A DNA stretch of 64,000 nt, taken from the NCBI RefSeq assembly GCF_004770905.1, contig NZ_RQHT01000012.1, positions 124,001 to 188,000 on the forward strand. Direction: 5' to 3'. Under the pieces are notes generated by a model. That model was not told the DNA's origin. It was given only the letters and a program-made list of their open reading frames with translations, and ran no database searches. A program made the position numbers and the translations under genes. Every line of letters begins with the position of its first letter. The first letter of the stretch is position 1. This stretch comes from Leptospira bandrabouensis. GTDB taxonomy: Bacteria > Spirochaetota > Leptospiria > Leptospirales > Leptospiraceae. Below, piece by piece: positions 17,986 to 26,686 of this stretch.

Positions 17986-18390
17986 TCAGTCTTCAGCTTC
18001 GATATATTTACCTTTTCCGCGGGCCACTATTTTGCCGATCTCATTTTCTATTTCAGCGCGGTTTTCTATGATTTTTTTATTCTTTTTCACAAACCATCCA
18101 CGTAAGTGTAATGGCTCATTCACTTTTGCAGGTTGCAAAAAACGAATGGTGAGTTCACCTGTTGTGGTTTCGAAATTCATCGCTTCGTTGATCTTAACCA
18201 TGATTTCATCCAAGATGGTAGAAATAATCCCTGGGTGGATTTGATCTGGTAAACCCTGGTATTTTTCGGGGCAGGTGTAATCACCGAAGGCAGTTTTTGT
18301 GTCTTCGTCGAATGTGATTTTTAACTGCAACCCGTCTGCATTGTCCGGTGAGGAAGCAAAGCTGAGATTTTTTTTCGCAACGGATTTCAT
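17986..18390 (-). CDS. Hotdog-fold thioesterase (PaaI/4HBT type)
   Basis: 134 residues. The central helix [16 protein letters not shown], followed by the strand [20 protein letters not shown], is typical of single-domain hotdog acyl-CoA thioesterases; the aspartate in the ILDE segment is the usual candidate catalytic residue. Expected to hydrolyse an acyl-CoA or other thioester in the cytoplasm. It lies four bases downstream of the tRNA-Leu gene on the same strand order (thioesterase, then tRNA). Confidence 0.85.
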   Translation of the reverse strand: MKSVAKKNLSFASSPDNADGLQLKITFDEDTKTAFGDYTCPEKYQGLPDQIHPGIISTILDEIMVKINEAMNFETTTGELTIRFLQPAKVNEPLHLRGWFVKKNKKIIENRAEIENEIGKIVARGKGKYIEAED

Positions 18391-18552
18391 GCCACCATGA
18401 AACGCAAGAATTTCTCTTGTGTCAAGCAGAAAAAGAACTTGCGGTCATTTTGGCTGAAAAACACCCGTAAAATGCTAGGAAATTGAATATTCTTTAATTA
18501 TACCTTAAGTTACTGCATAGCAAACCTCGAAAATAAAGAGTAGAACCCTTTT

Positions 18553-21159
18553 ATGTTAACCACCCTTATGATGTTACTCGGTCTTTCCGGCACAGGTGCC
18601 GACCTCAAGGAGATCGCTGGGAGCGAGGGGGGAACACGGCCCGATGGGAATTTAAGTCCGAGGCAGAGACGAAGACAAAAACAAAAACAGGCCGAAGAAT
18701 TTGGCCCATCACAACCGAAAGCCAATCCATCCAAACCAGATAGACCAACCAAAAATGGTCGCGGACAGGAATTAAATTTCCAAACAGATCCAAAAGAACC
18801 AAAATCCAAACCGAAACCTCTTTCGGAAAAATTATCCGAATTGGATACAGACAGTGAAGAGGAGACTGGAGAATCCGGTAGTGTCAGTTCAGGGAAAGAA
18901 CCGAAGTCAGCAAGGAGTGGCAGAAGGGAAAAACAAAAACCTCCTAAGTCTCTCAGCGATCTTCCGTTAGGTGAGTTTGGCGAAGAAAGTTCCGAATCAT
19001 CCCCAACCGGTGAAAGACCAAAACGAGAAAAACCAGACATTAGTTTTTCTGCCGATGATATCATTTCCAAAAACTCAAAGTATTCTTTTCACAGAAGGCC
19101 ACTTCTCAATGCAGAAGCACTTGTGGAAGCCGAACAAGTAGAAGAAGCAATTGAGATTTTTGAAAGGACAGGAAACCGAATCCCTGACCAAGAGATCAAA
19201 GAAAAAATCAAAAAGAACATTCAGGACTTAGAGGAGTTTTTAGAGGACAACCCGCAGTCGGGAAAAGGAGAAGAACCGGGCAAAGGTGACCAACCCAAAG
19301 CAGATTCCGCAGCCAAAGAGAAACCTAAAAAAAAGGAACCAAAGTCTAGTGTTACAAAACCTGATAAAGATTTAACCGATTTAGTTTCTGCTTTGAAGGA
19401 AGTTTCGGAATTATTTGCCGAATCGATTGCACGTGCTATCCAATTTGCACAAAACTCTCCACCACCTACCTTTCCACAAGTGCCAGGACCACCGCCGCAA
19501 AACCTGGGACAGAGTCCAGGGTTATCATCTGTGTTACCGCCACCACCTTTACCACCAAACACGGTAGAGATGGCCCCACAAGGAGGAAAGGGTGTTTCAC
19601 CAGCACAGAGTCCTATTTCTAGTCCTCAGGTAAACCAAAATGTGACAGGGGGTAACCAGTTAGTCCATCCCATCGTTTACCAATTCCTACAATCATCTCC
19701 ACAAACTCCTGGATTTGACCCTAAGGCAATACAAAACCAGGACCAACTTTTACAATCGTTAAACCAAGGTTTGACGACTGGAGGACTTGCGGGAGCTGCT
19801 CCTGGTTTTCCAATGGCACCTCCTGGATCTGGGATTGTCGGTCCTTTTTATGTTCCTCAAGATTTGCAAGGCCAACCAGGGATACCGGGTATACCTGGTG
19901 GATCGGGAAGTCCTGGATATCCTAGTGGTCCGAACCAACCTCTCGACTTACAGATGCTTGCTGATCAAATTTCTAAAAAAGATGTATCAGAGTTAGATCT
20001 TCCTGAAGATACTTTTTTCTCGAGCGACTGGAAACAGTTTAAGGACCTTCCACTTGTTGATCGTAGGTCAGGGGAAGAAAGAAGAAAAAATCCTGATCGA
20101 CGTACCAATATTGCAGGAAGAAAAGATAGACGTTCGGGAGAAGATCGGCGGAAAAAAGATCGTTTCCAAGAACGAGAAGATTTTTTAAAGAACCAAGCCT
20201 TAAAGAAGATTGAAAAAAAAGCAAAGGAACTGGAAGCCAAAGGCGAAGAAACTTCACTTAACGATTTACTAAAACCTTATTTTCCTGACCAACCTGGCTT
20301 TAAACTTCCAGAGGACTGGAGTCTTGAACCCATCAATCTCCCTGATCCGAATGATTTGCGTCGGGATGAAAAAGAACCACCTCTTCATCCCCAGGAACGT
20401 TCGTTAGAAGAAGAGCCCAATTGGTTAGAAACAACAACGGATGCCTTACGAAAGGAACTAGAACTTCCCGACCCAGTCGATCCCCAAACTGATCAATTAA
20501 TTAAGCCAAAACCTGAGCCCAAAGAACCAACCGATTCCAATAAATCCGAAACTATCATTGAAACGGATTTACCAATCCAAGTAGAGCTAACGAATCGACC
20601 TCTGACCAGTGAAGATTTAAAGATTGGTCTTCCTGATGCAGATGAAGTTTTTCGGGAACGTAAAAGAAGAGAAGAGGCTGGATTACCTGAAGAAGAGGAA
20701 GGACCTTCCTTTGAGGATGCAGAGGCTCCCGAAATTGAAATTGTCGATGGAAACCTAGGGGAAATTGCCGAGGAAGAATCTCCCATCCCTCTGGATGAGA
20801 TGGCAGAAAAAGCCACAGAAGAGGAACCAGAAAAAATCATCCACGGGGTTTTGGAACTAAAACCTCCCGAAGCCGATGATGCACCTTTTTTAACGCTGAC
20901 TTATGACTTTGGAAAGATCCCACATGCATTCCGTTTGTCGAAGAATTATTCGATTATGGAATACTCCTATTATAAATACAAACCGATGTTAATGAAAGCA
21001 CAAGAGTTTGCTCGTCGTAAGATGTTAAAAAATGCTTTGAACTATTACCGAGTCATCAAATCACAAAATATTCCTCCCGAACTTCGTAAGATGATTAACC
21101 GTAACATTCGGGACATCACTGAGTTTATGGAAAAATTCTTAATGGCCAAAGGGAACTAA
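18553..21159 (+). CDS. Large low-complexity protein with duplicated helical end domain
   Basis: 868 residues with no convincing signal peptide. A helical segment near residues 176-232 (EEAIEIFERTGNRIPDQEIK, then KKNIQDLEEFLE) is repeated at the C-terminus near 800-865 (KNALNYYRVIKSQNIPPELR, then NRNIRDITEFME). Between and before them lie disordered tracts: a charged Ser/Lys/Glu-rich start, a Pro-rich block (301-335), a short collagen-like GIPGIPGGSGSPGYP run (about 441-460) and an Arg-rich repeat (about 500-537; RRSGEERRKNPDRR and DRRSGEDRRKKDR). No enzyme motif is visible. A scaffolding role is a guess. Gaps on both sides suggest a single-gene unit. Confidence 0.85.
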   Translation: MLTTLMMLLGLSGTGADLKEIAGSEGGTRPDGNLSPRQRRRQKQKQAEEFGPSQPKANPSKPDRPTKNGRGQELNFQTDPKEPKSKPKPLSEKLSELDTDSEEETGESGSVSSGKEPKSARSGRREKQKPPKSLSDLPLGEFGEESSESSPTGERPKREKPDISFSADDIISKNSKYSFHRRPLLNAEALVEAEQVEEAIEIFERTGNRIPDQEIKEKIKKNIQDLEEFLEDNPQSGKGEEPGKGDQPKADSAAKEKPKKKEPKSSVTKPDKDLTDLVSALKEVSELFAESIARAIQFAQNSPPPTFPQVPGPPPQNLGQSPGLSSVLPPPPLPPNTVEMAPQGGKGVSPAQSPISSPQVNQNVTGGNQLVHPIVYQFLQSSPQTPGFDPKAIQNQDQLLQSLNQGLTTGGLAGAAPGFPMAPPGSGIVGPFYVPQDLQGQPGIPGIPGGSGSPGYPSGPNQPLDLQMLADQISKKDVSELDLPEDTFFSSDWKQFKDLPLVDRRSGEERRKNPDRRTNIAGRKDRRSGEDRRKKDRFQEREDFLKNQALKKIEKKAKELEAKGEETSLNDLLKPYFPDQPGFKLPEDWSLEPINLPDPNDLRRDEKEPPLHPQERSLEEEPNWLETTTDALRKELELPDPVDPQTDQLIKPKPEPKEPTDSNKSETIIETDLPIQVELTNRPLTSEDLKIGLPDADEVFRERKRREEAGLPEEEEGPSFEDAEAPEIEIVDGNLGEIAEEESPIPLDEMAEKATEEEPEKIIHGVLELKPPEADDAPFLTLTYDFGKIPHAFRLSKNYSIMEYSYYKYKPMLMKAQEFARRKMLKNALNYYRVIKSQNIPPELRKMINRNIRDITEFMEKFLMAKGN

Positions 21160-21162
21160 CCC

Positions 21163-21168
21163 TTGACA
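21163..21168 (+). promoter_or_regulatory. Consensus -35-like TTGACA ahead of the ABC-F leader
   Basis: Perfect TTGACA four bases after the stop of the preceding gene. No good -10 hexamer sits at 16-18 bases, so the promoter is only partly supported. It is the best candidate for driving the leader ORF and ABC-F gene. Confidence 0.3.
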
Positions 21169-21217
21169 ACTTTTTTATATTTTATCAGTCTAACAAACGT
21201 AGTAGAGGTACACTCCG

Positions 21218-21247
21218 ATGAGATTGCGGCTTAAATCAAATAGGTAA
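21218..21247 (+). CDS. Nine-residue leader peptide upstream of the ABC-F gene
   Basis: ATG at 21218 with AGAGG (21204-21208) nine bases upstream. It encodes MRLRLKSNR and stops at TAA 21245-21247. Its last codons (AAT AGG TAA) are the 5' arm of a 12-bp stem whose other arm starts within the ATG at 21299, so a ribosome paused here would free the downstream start region. Short basic leader peptides with this geometry are known upstream of antibiotic-resistance ABC-F and erm genes; that it works so here is inference. Confidence 0.55.
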   Translation: MRLRLKSNR

Positions 21248-21311
21248 GCAAAATAAAATACTAAATCCACACTTCTCCTAATCTCTTTAGGACGAGACAT
21301 GCTTACCTATT
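21239..21311 (+). promoter_or_regulatory. Attenuator-like RNA fold: 12-bp stem and inner hairpin over the ABC-F start
   Basis: AATAGGTAAGCA (21239-21250) pairs perfectly with TGCTTACCTATT (21300-21311). Inside the 49-base loop a second hairpin TCCTAA/TTAGGA (21276-21281, 21287-21292) covers the AGGA that would serve as Shine-Dalgarno for ATG 21299. Together they bury one of the two candidate starts of the ABC-F gene and its ribosome binding site. No T-run follows, favouring translational control. Confidence 0.6.
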
Positions 21312-21340
21312 CCCTATTTGGAAAAACAGGAGCTTGTCGT

Positions 21341-22849
21341 ATGTCCCATCATATCACCATTCAAAATGTATCATACCAATACGAATCTCAGTCGGAACCT
21401 CTGTTCCAAAACCTAAACCTTCATTTTTCGAAAGGTTGGACAGGGATTGTCGGAAAAAACGGAAGTGGGAAATCCACTCTAGCCAAAATCATTTGTGGAG
21501 AGATCCTTCCTGACAAAGGGATCGTTTTGGGAAACGAGTTTGTTTGTTCGATTTCGCAAGGAACCGAAATGTCAGAAGAGGAACTGTCTTATTTTCTTTA
21601 CGATGATTCCAAAGAATCCGGATTTTGGAAGAGTTTACTCGAAATCAAAATGCAATCGGTAGAGGACTATGAGTTTCTCAGTTTTGGTGAAAAACGAAGG
21701 ATTCTTTTGGCAATGGCTTTGTCAAAAAATTCGGATGTATTGATTTTAGATGAACCCACAAATCATCTGGATTCCAAAACTGAGCAAATCATTCGAAATG
21801 CCATTTTGTATTACCAAGGGATTGGAATCCTCATCAGCCACGACAGGTCTTTGTTAGATGAGATTGTTACCTCTTGTGTATTTTTAGAAAAAAATTTCTT
21901 TTCCCAGCGGCCAGGAAATTATTCCGAAGGCAAAAAAGAAATAGAAAGAGAAGCAGAAGAAAGGATTCACAATTGGGAAATTGCAAAAACGGAACGTAAA
22001 AAACTAGATGCCGAACTCAAACGAAGAAGGGAAGAAGCAAGTCTCTCTCATAAACATAGATCCAAGAAGGGACTTGATCTTCATGACCATGACGGCAGGC
22101 AAAAAAAGAACTTAGCCCGAGTGACTGGTAAAGATGGCCAAGCAGGCCGATTGAAAAATCAAATCGAAAGAAGAACCGAACATTCCAAACTAAAAGAAAA
22201 ACAAATTTGGGACAAACTTCCAGAAAAAGAAAATTTAGGAATTCTATGGAATAGTGTTCCTTCCAAACGAAGCACCATATTTATGTTTGATGGTGAATCG
22301 CTCTCTATGGATATTCTGTCTTTGTCACTTGCCTCCCATTTGGTAATCCTTCCTGATTCAAAAATTGCCATCACAGGCTCCAATGGTGCAGGTAAGTCCA
22401 CACTTCTCAGATATTTAGTGAAAACTTTCCAAGAGAAAGGAATTTCTTATTTGTATCTGCCTCAGGAATTTTCAAAAAACGAATTAAACATTTTACTTTG
22501 GGAATTTCAAAATTTGCCGGATGAGAAAAAGGCCAAAGTGCTTTCGGGAATTCACCGACTAGGGAGTGATCCCAAACGGTTTTCGGAATCAGAATCTCTC
22601 AGTCCAGGAGAAGGGAAAAAACTTTACCTCGCACTGCATCTGGAAAAAAGTCCAGAGGTACTTTTATTAGACGAACCCACTAACCATTTAGATCTCAAAT
22701 CTTTGGAAGCTTTAGAAACTTCTCTGGCCAAACTTGGTTCTGCCCTTGTGGTGGTCAGTCACGACCGGAGATTTGTAGAAACATTGGCCAAGGAAGAATG
22801 GTGTTTGGAAAACTTGTCGGTTGTTCAAAAACATCTAGACAGAATCTAA
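21341..22849 (+). CDS. ABC-F family ATPase (ribosome-associated, possible antibiotic-resistance type)
   Basis: About 502 residues from ATG 21341, which has AGGAG eight bases upstream and begins directly at the first ATPase domain; an in-frame ATG at 21299 would add 14 residues. Two ABC domains without membrane segments: Walker A GKNGSGKS and GSNGAGKS, signatures LSFGEKRR and LSPGEGKK, Walker [12 protein letters not shown] and [11 protein letters not shown]. They are joined by a long basic coiled-coil linker that normally reaches toward the peptidyl-transferase centre. ABC-F proteins act on the ribosome, either as translation factors or by displacing antibiotics. The leader ORF and RNA fold upstream favour the inducible resistance class. 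The subfamily cannot be fixed by eye. Confidence 0.92.
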   Translation: MSHHITIQNVSYQYESQSEPLFQNLNLHFSKGWTGIVGKNGSGKSTLAKIICGEILPDKGIVLGNEFVCSISQGTEMSEEELSYFLYDDSKESGFWKSLLEIKMQSVEDYEFLSFGEKRRILLAMALSKNSDVLILDEPTNHLDSKTEQIIRNAILYYQGIGILISHDRSLLDEIVTSCVFLEKNFFSQRPGNYSEGKKEIEREAEERIHNWEIAKTERKKLDAELKRRREEASLSHKHRSKKGLDLHDHDGRQKKNLARVTGKDGQAGRLKNQIERRTEHSKLKEKQIWDKLPEKENLGILWNSVPSKRSTIFMFDGESLSMDILSLSLASHLVILPDSKIAITGSNGAGKSTLLRYLVKTFQEKGISYLYLPQEFSKNELNILLWEFQNLPDEKKAKVLSGIHRLGSDPKRFSESESLSPGEGKKLYLALHLEKSPEVLLLDEPTNHLDLKSLEALETSLAKLGSALVVVSHDRRFVETLAKEEWCLENLSVVQKHLDRI

Positions 22850-22858
22850 TCATTGTAC

Positions 22859-22873
22859 TTAGAATAATTCTAA
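22859..22873. promoter_or_regulatory. PerR-box-like palindrome
   Basis: TTAGAAT-A-ATTCTAA is a perfect 7-1-7 inverted repeat (the symmetry extends one more base on each side). It matches the form of the PerR operator (TTATAATnATTATAA in Bacillus) at 13 of 14 arm positions when one G/C pair is allowed for. It lies between the ABC-F stop and the peroxiredoxin ATG and touches the AAGGAG ribosome binding site. A peroxide-sensing Fur-family repressor is the likely reader. Confidence 0.65.
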
Positions 22874-22884
22874 GGAGTGACTTT

Positions 22885-23478
22885 ATGCCACAAGTGACAT
22901 CACATGCCCCAGATTTTAAAGCAACCGCTGTCATCGGGGACAGTTTTAAAGAAATCAAATTGTCAGATTACAAAGGAAAATGGGTGGTACTGTTTTTCTA
23001 TCCACTCGATTTTACATTTGTATGTCCGACAGAAATTATTGAATACGATGCAAAACTCGAAGATTTTAAAAAGATCGGAGCTGAAGTTTTGGGCGTTTCT
23101 GTTGATAGCGAATTTTCACACTTAGCTTGGAAAAAAACTGCCAGAAAAGAAGGTGGTATTGGAGAGATCAAATACCCACTCATCGCTGACAAAACAAAGG
23201 AAATTGCAAAGTCTTTTGGAGTTCTTATTGAGTCTGGTCCTGATGCAGGAGTTGCGTTACGCGGAACTTTTATCATCGATCCAGCGGGAATCATTCGCCA
23301 AGCAACCGTTAACGACCTTCCTGTAGGACGTAACATTGAAGAAGCTCTTCGCCTGATCAAAGCTTTCCAATTTGTGGAAAAACACGGTGAAGTTTGCCCT
23401 GCGAACTGGGACGAAGGAAAGAAAACGATGAAAGCTGATCCTACTGGATCCAAAGCTTACTTCGCTTCTGTAAATTAA
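22885..23478 (+). CDS. Typical 2-Cys peroxiredoxin (AhpC/TSA)
   Basis: 197 residues. The peroxidatic cysteine is Cys47 in DFTFVCPTE and the resolving cysteine Cys171 in EVCPANW, making this a typical 2-Cys peroxiredoxin that reduces hydrogen peroxide and alkyl hydroperoxides in the cytoplasm. The [10 protein letters not shown] active-site arginine block is present. The ATG at 22885 has AAGGAG at a good distance. A PerR-like palindrome just upstream suggests peroxide induction. No AhpF partner is adjacent, so electrons probably come from thioredoxin. Confidence 0.96.
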   Translation: MPQVTSHAPDFKATAVIGDSFKEIKLSDYKGKWVVLFFYPLDFTFVCPTEIIEYDAKLEDFKKIGAEVLGVSVDSEFSHLAWKKTARKEGGIGEIKYPLIADKTKEIAKSFGVLIESGPDAGVALRGTFIIDPAGIIRQATVNDLPVGRNIEEALRLIKAFQFVEKHGEVCPANWDEGKKTMKADPTGSKAYFASVN

Positions 23479-23485
23479 TTTAGTA

Positions 23486-23503
23486 TTCTCTACAAGTAGA
23501 GAA
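23486..23503. promoter_or_regulatory. Perfect palindrome upstream of sufB
   Basis: TTCTCTAC-AA-GTAGAGAA, 8-bp arms, begins eight bases after the peroxiredoxin stop and ends ten bases before the sufB ATG. It could be a repressor operator or a small hairpin in the transcript; there is no T-run, so a terminator is unlikely. Confidence 0.4.
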
Positions 23504-23513
23504 GGGAGAAACA

Positions 23514-24908
23514 ATGGAATCAACAGCTGGCTTAGACAAGGTTTCCTTAGAATTTTACAAACCTGATAACTTTCCAAAGGGACTCACTCGTAAGGTTGTT
23601 GAATCCATTTCCCATATTAAAAATGAACCAAGTTGGCTTGCGGAATTTCGTTTAAAGGCTTTTGAAGTTTATGAACAGAAACCAATGCCGACTTGGGGAT
23701 TCATTCCGCAATTTCATATCAATATTGATGACTATGTACATTACGTAGGTTCCAACCAAAAAAAGAAAAAATCTTGGGACGAAGTGGATCCCGAAATCCT
23801 ACGTAGTTTTGAAAAATTAGGAATTCCCGAACACGAAAGGAAATACCTTGCCGGAATCGAAACCATGAACGATTCCGAAACCATATATGCCAATGTCAAA
23901 AAAGAACTCACTGATTTAGGAATTCTTTTTTGTGACATTGATACCGCCATCAGGGAATACCCAGAACTGGTTCGAGAATATTTGGGAACTGTAGTCACCA
24001 TTGGTGATAATAAGTTTTCGGCGCTGAACTCTTGTGTTTTTAGCGGTGGATCCTTTGCTTATATTCCTAAGGGAGTCAAAACTCCCATGCCTCTTCAGGC
24101 TTACTTTAAAGTAACAGCTGCTAGTTCCGGACAATATGAACGCACACTTCTCATTGCCGATGAAGGAGCTCATTTGGAATATAGCGAAGGTTGTACTTCT
24201 GTCCAAGACAAAGGAACTAACTTCCACACGGCAGTGGTAGAGCTTGTTGCCAAAAAGAATTCTAAAATCTTTTATACCACCATTCAAAATTGGAAAAAGA
24301 ATATGTACAATTGGACTGTGAAACGAGGGATCTGCGAAGAAGCAGCTCACATCACTTGGACCGATTGTAATATTGGAGCTAATACCATCAAATACCCAGG
24401 GATCATTTTACAAGGGGATCATTCCACTGGTGATGTATTGTCTTTGGCCTTTGCGGGAAGTGGACAAGTGCAAGATACAGGGGCTCGGATCATCCATGTT
24501 GGGAAAAACACTCGTTCCAATATTCTAGCGAAAGGTGTGGCCCTCGATGGAGGAATCAATTCCTATCGAGGACTTGTCAAATTTGAATCATCTAGCAAAG
24601 GATCTTACAGTCATATCAAATGTGATGGACTGATGATGGACAACCGTTCCCAATCTCATGCTTATCCTTACAATGATGTATCAGGAGAAGAGGGAACTTT
24701 AAACTACGAAGCCACTGTTTCTAAAATTGATGATGACCAATTGTTTTACCTTCAATCACGAGGTATGTCAGAAGATGATGCAAAATTACTCATCATCAAT
24801 GGATTCTGTGAAGGGGTCACAAAACATTTAGATGTAGAGTATTCTGTTGAGATGACAAAACTCATCAAAATGATTTTGGAAGATGGAAAGGTGATCGCCG
24901 AAAAATAA
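23514..24908 (+). CDS. sufB: Fe-S cluster assembly protein SufB
   Basis: 464 residues, the normal length for SufB. Family blocks are clear: [76 protein letters not shown] and [19 protein letters not shown]. SufB is the scaffold on which SufBCD builds [4Fe-4S] clusters in the cytoplasm. sufC, sufD and sufS are not next to it here, unlike the usual suf operon. It follows the peroxiredoxin by 35 bases, suggesting shared oxidative-stress expression. Confidence 0.97.
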   Translation: MESTAGLDKVSLEFYKPDNFPKGLTRKVVESISHIKNEPSWLAEFRLKAFEVYEQKPMPTWGFIPQFHINIDDYVHYVGSNQKKKKSWDEVDPEILRSFEKLGIPEHERKYLAGIETMNDSETIYANVKKELTDLGILFCDIDTAIREYPELVREYLGTVVTIGDNKFSALNSCVFSGGSFAYIPKGVKTPMPLQAYFKVTAASSGQYERTLLIADEGAHLEYSEGCTSVQDKGTNFHTAVVELVAKKNSKIFYTTIQNWKKNMYNWTVKRGICEEAAHITWTDCNIGANTIKYPGIILQGDHSTGDVLSLAFAGSGQVQDTGARIIHVGKNTRSNILAKGVALDGGINSYRGLVKFESSSKGSYSHIKCDGLMMDNRSQSHAYPYNDVSGEEGTLNYEATVSKIDDDQLFYLQSRGMSEDDAKLLIINGFCEGVTKHLDVEYSVEMTKLIKMILEDGKVIAEK

Positions 24909-25009
24909 ATTTCGGCCATTCCGTTTCTATTAGCTTCCATTGATTCATATCCTCCCGGTTCTGCCAGAACTCAGGCAATTACGAATAAAGATGGAACCAG
25001 AAAAGGTTG

Positions 25010-25312
25010 TTATTTCTTAAAAATAAGAAGTGCTACCGCTGCACTGGCAATCAGTAGTCCCAAAAATTCTCTCACTTCTTCCACTTCCATTCCAAAGTAG
25101 GGAGTTTGCGAAAAATAATACCCTGACAAAACGAGATACATCGGAATCAGAATCCATCCCACAAACTTGGGAACTGGACGAAACAAACTGGCAAGGGCAA
25201 TCAAGGCCACAAACGCATAAATAGGAAACCAAAGGTAAGGATCGGGGTCGTTCAATTGTAAATAGGCAAAGTAGAGGAAAAGGGGAACAGATAGAATTCG
25301 AAAGAGTTTCAT
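25010..25312 (-). CDS. TMEM220-like four-helix membrane protein
   Basis: 100 residues from the ATG at 25312; an upstream in-frame start at 25351 adds a non-hydrophobic tail. Three or four hydrophobic helices, with the motif LQLNDPDPYLW after the first, which is the hallmark of the small TMEM220-like membrane family. Function is unknown for that family. Divergent from the sugar dehydrogenase gene. Confidence 0.78.
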   Translation of the reverse strand: MKLFRILSVPLFLYFAYLQLNDPDPYLWFPIYAFVALIALASLFRPVPKFVGWILIPMYLVLSGYYFSQTPYFGMEVEEVREFLGLLIASAAVALLIFKK

Positions 25313-25384
25313 AGATGCGGTTAAGTTTTTTGATTGCGGAGAGAAATCCAAGCCAATTATCTTATTGAGGGAACCTTAAGTAGA

Positions 25385-26620
25385 ATGAAAATCCAAACCT
25401 TTGTCTTATTTTCTTTTTTGTCTATGTCTGTCTCTTGTGATGATATAGGTCGTAGCATCTTAAAAAATTATAATAAAAAGTATGAAACCGATGGCCAGGT
25501 GCTAGGTTCCAATCCACTTTTTATCGGTGTTGATGCAAAGCGCAAACAAGTGACCATTTCCTTACAAGAAGTGGTAAAAGTAAAAGAGCCTACAGACATC
25601 CAGTTCCCACCGGGGGACAGTCCTTTTTTATTTGCCCTTGAAAAAGCTGGGAATATGATTCTATTCCACAGAGAAAAAAAGATAAGCCGTGTGCTTGCTA
25701 CCTTTCCTGTAATCACTGACAGTGAAGAAGGACTTCTCGGTTTAACCTTTCACCCGCAATTTCCCAAACAACCAAAGTTATATACCAATTATGTAAAGTC
25801 TGTTGCAAGTAAAGATGTCACCATCGTTTCCGAATGGGTTGTAGAAAATCCAACTAACTACGATTCCATGAAACTAACTAACGAACGAGTGTTATTGCAA
25901 GTGGAGCAACCTTATCCCAATCACAATGGCGGACAATTGGCCTTTGGTCCCGATGGACATTTATACATTGGTCTTGGGGACGGAGGTTGGAGAGCCGATC
26001 CCAAAAACAACGGACAAAATCCAAACACTCTCCTTGGTTCCATATTAAGAATTAGTCCTGCGCCAGATGTAACTTTAAAAAAACCATATTCCATTCCTAC
26101 GGACAATCCTTTTGTGGGAAAGGCTGGTTATGCTCCAGAGACTTTTGCTTACGGGATTAGAAATCCTTGGCGGATGAGTTTTTCACCTGACGGGCGTTTG
26201 CTTGTTGCAGATGTGGGACAAGATGCTTATGAAGAAGTGGATATCATTCTTTCCGGTAAAAACTATGGTTGGAACCAAACAGAAGGATTTCATTGTTTTA
26301 CTGACGGCTGTAATACGGCCCTTTACCAACCACCATTTTATGAATATGGAAGAGAGGAAGGACAATCCATCACAGGTGGGTATGTTTATACTGGATCTGC
26401 TATTCCAGAATTAAAAGAAATGTATGTGTTTGGAGATTTTATCCAAGGTAAAATTTGGGCCATCGCAGTGCCAAAACCTGGAGAAAATACAAAGGTCACA
26501 GAAACGATAGCCCTTGGGAAATGGAACTTACTTATTCCTACCTTTGGTCGGGACAATGAGGGAGAAATTTTTGTGGCAGATTATCAGTCGGGAACCATAT
26601 ATAAAATGGTAAAACCATAA
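25385..26620 (+). CDS. PQQ-type glucose/sorbosone dehydrogenase lipoprotein
   Basis: 411 residues from ATG 25385; the upstream in-frame start at 25334 would precede the signal peptide. Lipoprotein signal with Cys in SMSVSC. The six-bladed propeller motifs of soluble PQQ glucose/sorbosone dehydrogenases are present: GLLGLTFHPQF, NHNGGQLAFGPDGHLYIGLG, YGIRNPWRMSF, VADVGQDAYEEVDI and GKNYGWNQTEG. Expected to oxidise a sugar in the periplasm; the substrate is unknown and family members with no shown PQQ use exist. No cytochrome partner is adjacent. Confidence 0.88.
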   Translation: MKIQTFVLFSFLSMSVSCDDIGRSILKNYNKKYETDGQVLGSNPLFIGVDAKRKQVTISLQEVVKVKEPTDIQFPPGDSPFLFALEKAGNMILFHREKKISRVLATFPVITDSEEGLLGLTFHPQFPKQPKLYTNYVKSVASKDVTIVSEWVVENPTNYDSMKLTNERVLLQVEQPYPNHNGGQLAFGPDGHLYIGLGDGGWRADPKNNGQNPNTLLGSILRISPAPDVTLKKPYSIPTDNPFVGKAGYAPETFAYGIRNPWRMSFSPDGRLLVADVGQDAYEEVDIILSGKNYGWNQTEGFHCFTDGCNTALYQPPFYEYGREEGQSITGGYVYTGSAIPELKEMYVFGDFIQGKIWAIAVPKPGENTKVTETIALGKWNLLIPTFGRDNEGEIFVADYQSGTIYKMVKP

Positions 26621-26686
26621 TCTTCAAACTGTATAATATTTCAATTGATCGATCTTTTTAGTCTTATGGATGTTTCTTAAATTTTT

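Noticed and set aside
19860..19930. Collagen-like GxP repeats as a sign of a phage tail fibre
   Set aside because: Only about six triplets, inside a large non-phage protein with no phage genes nearby.
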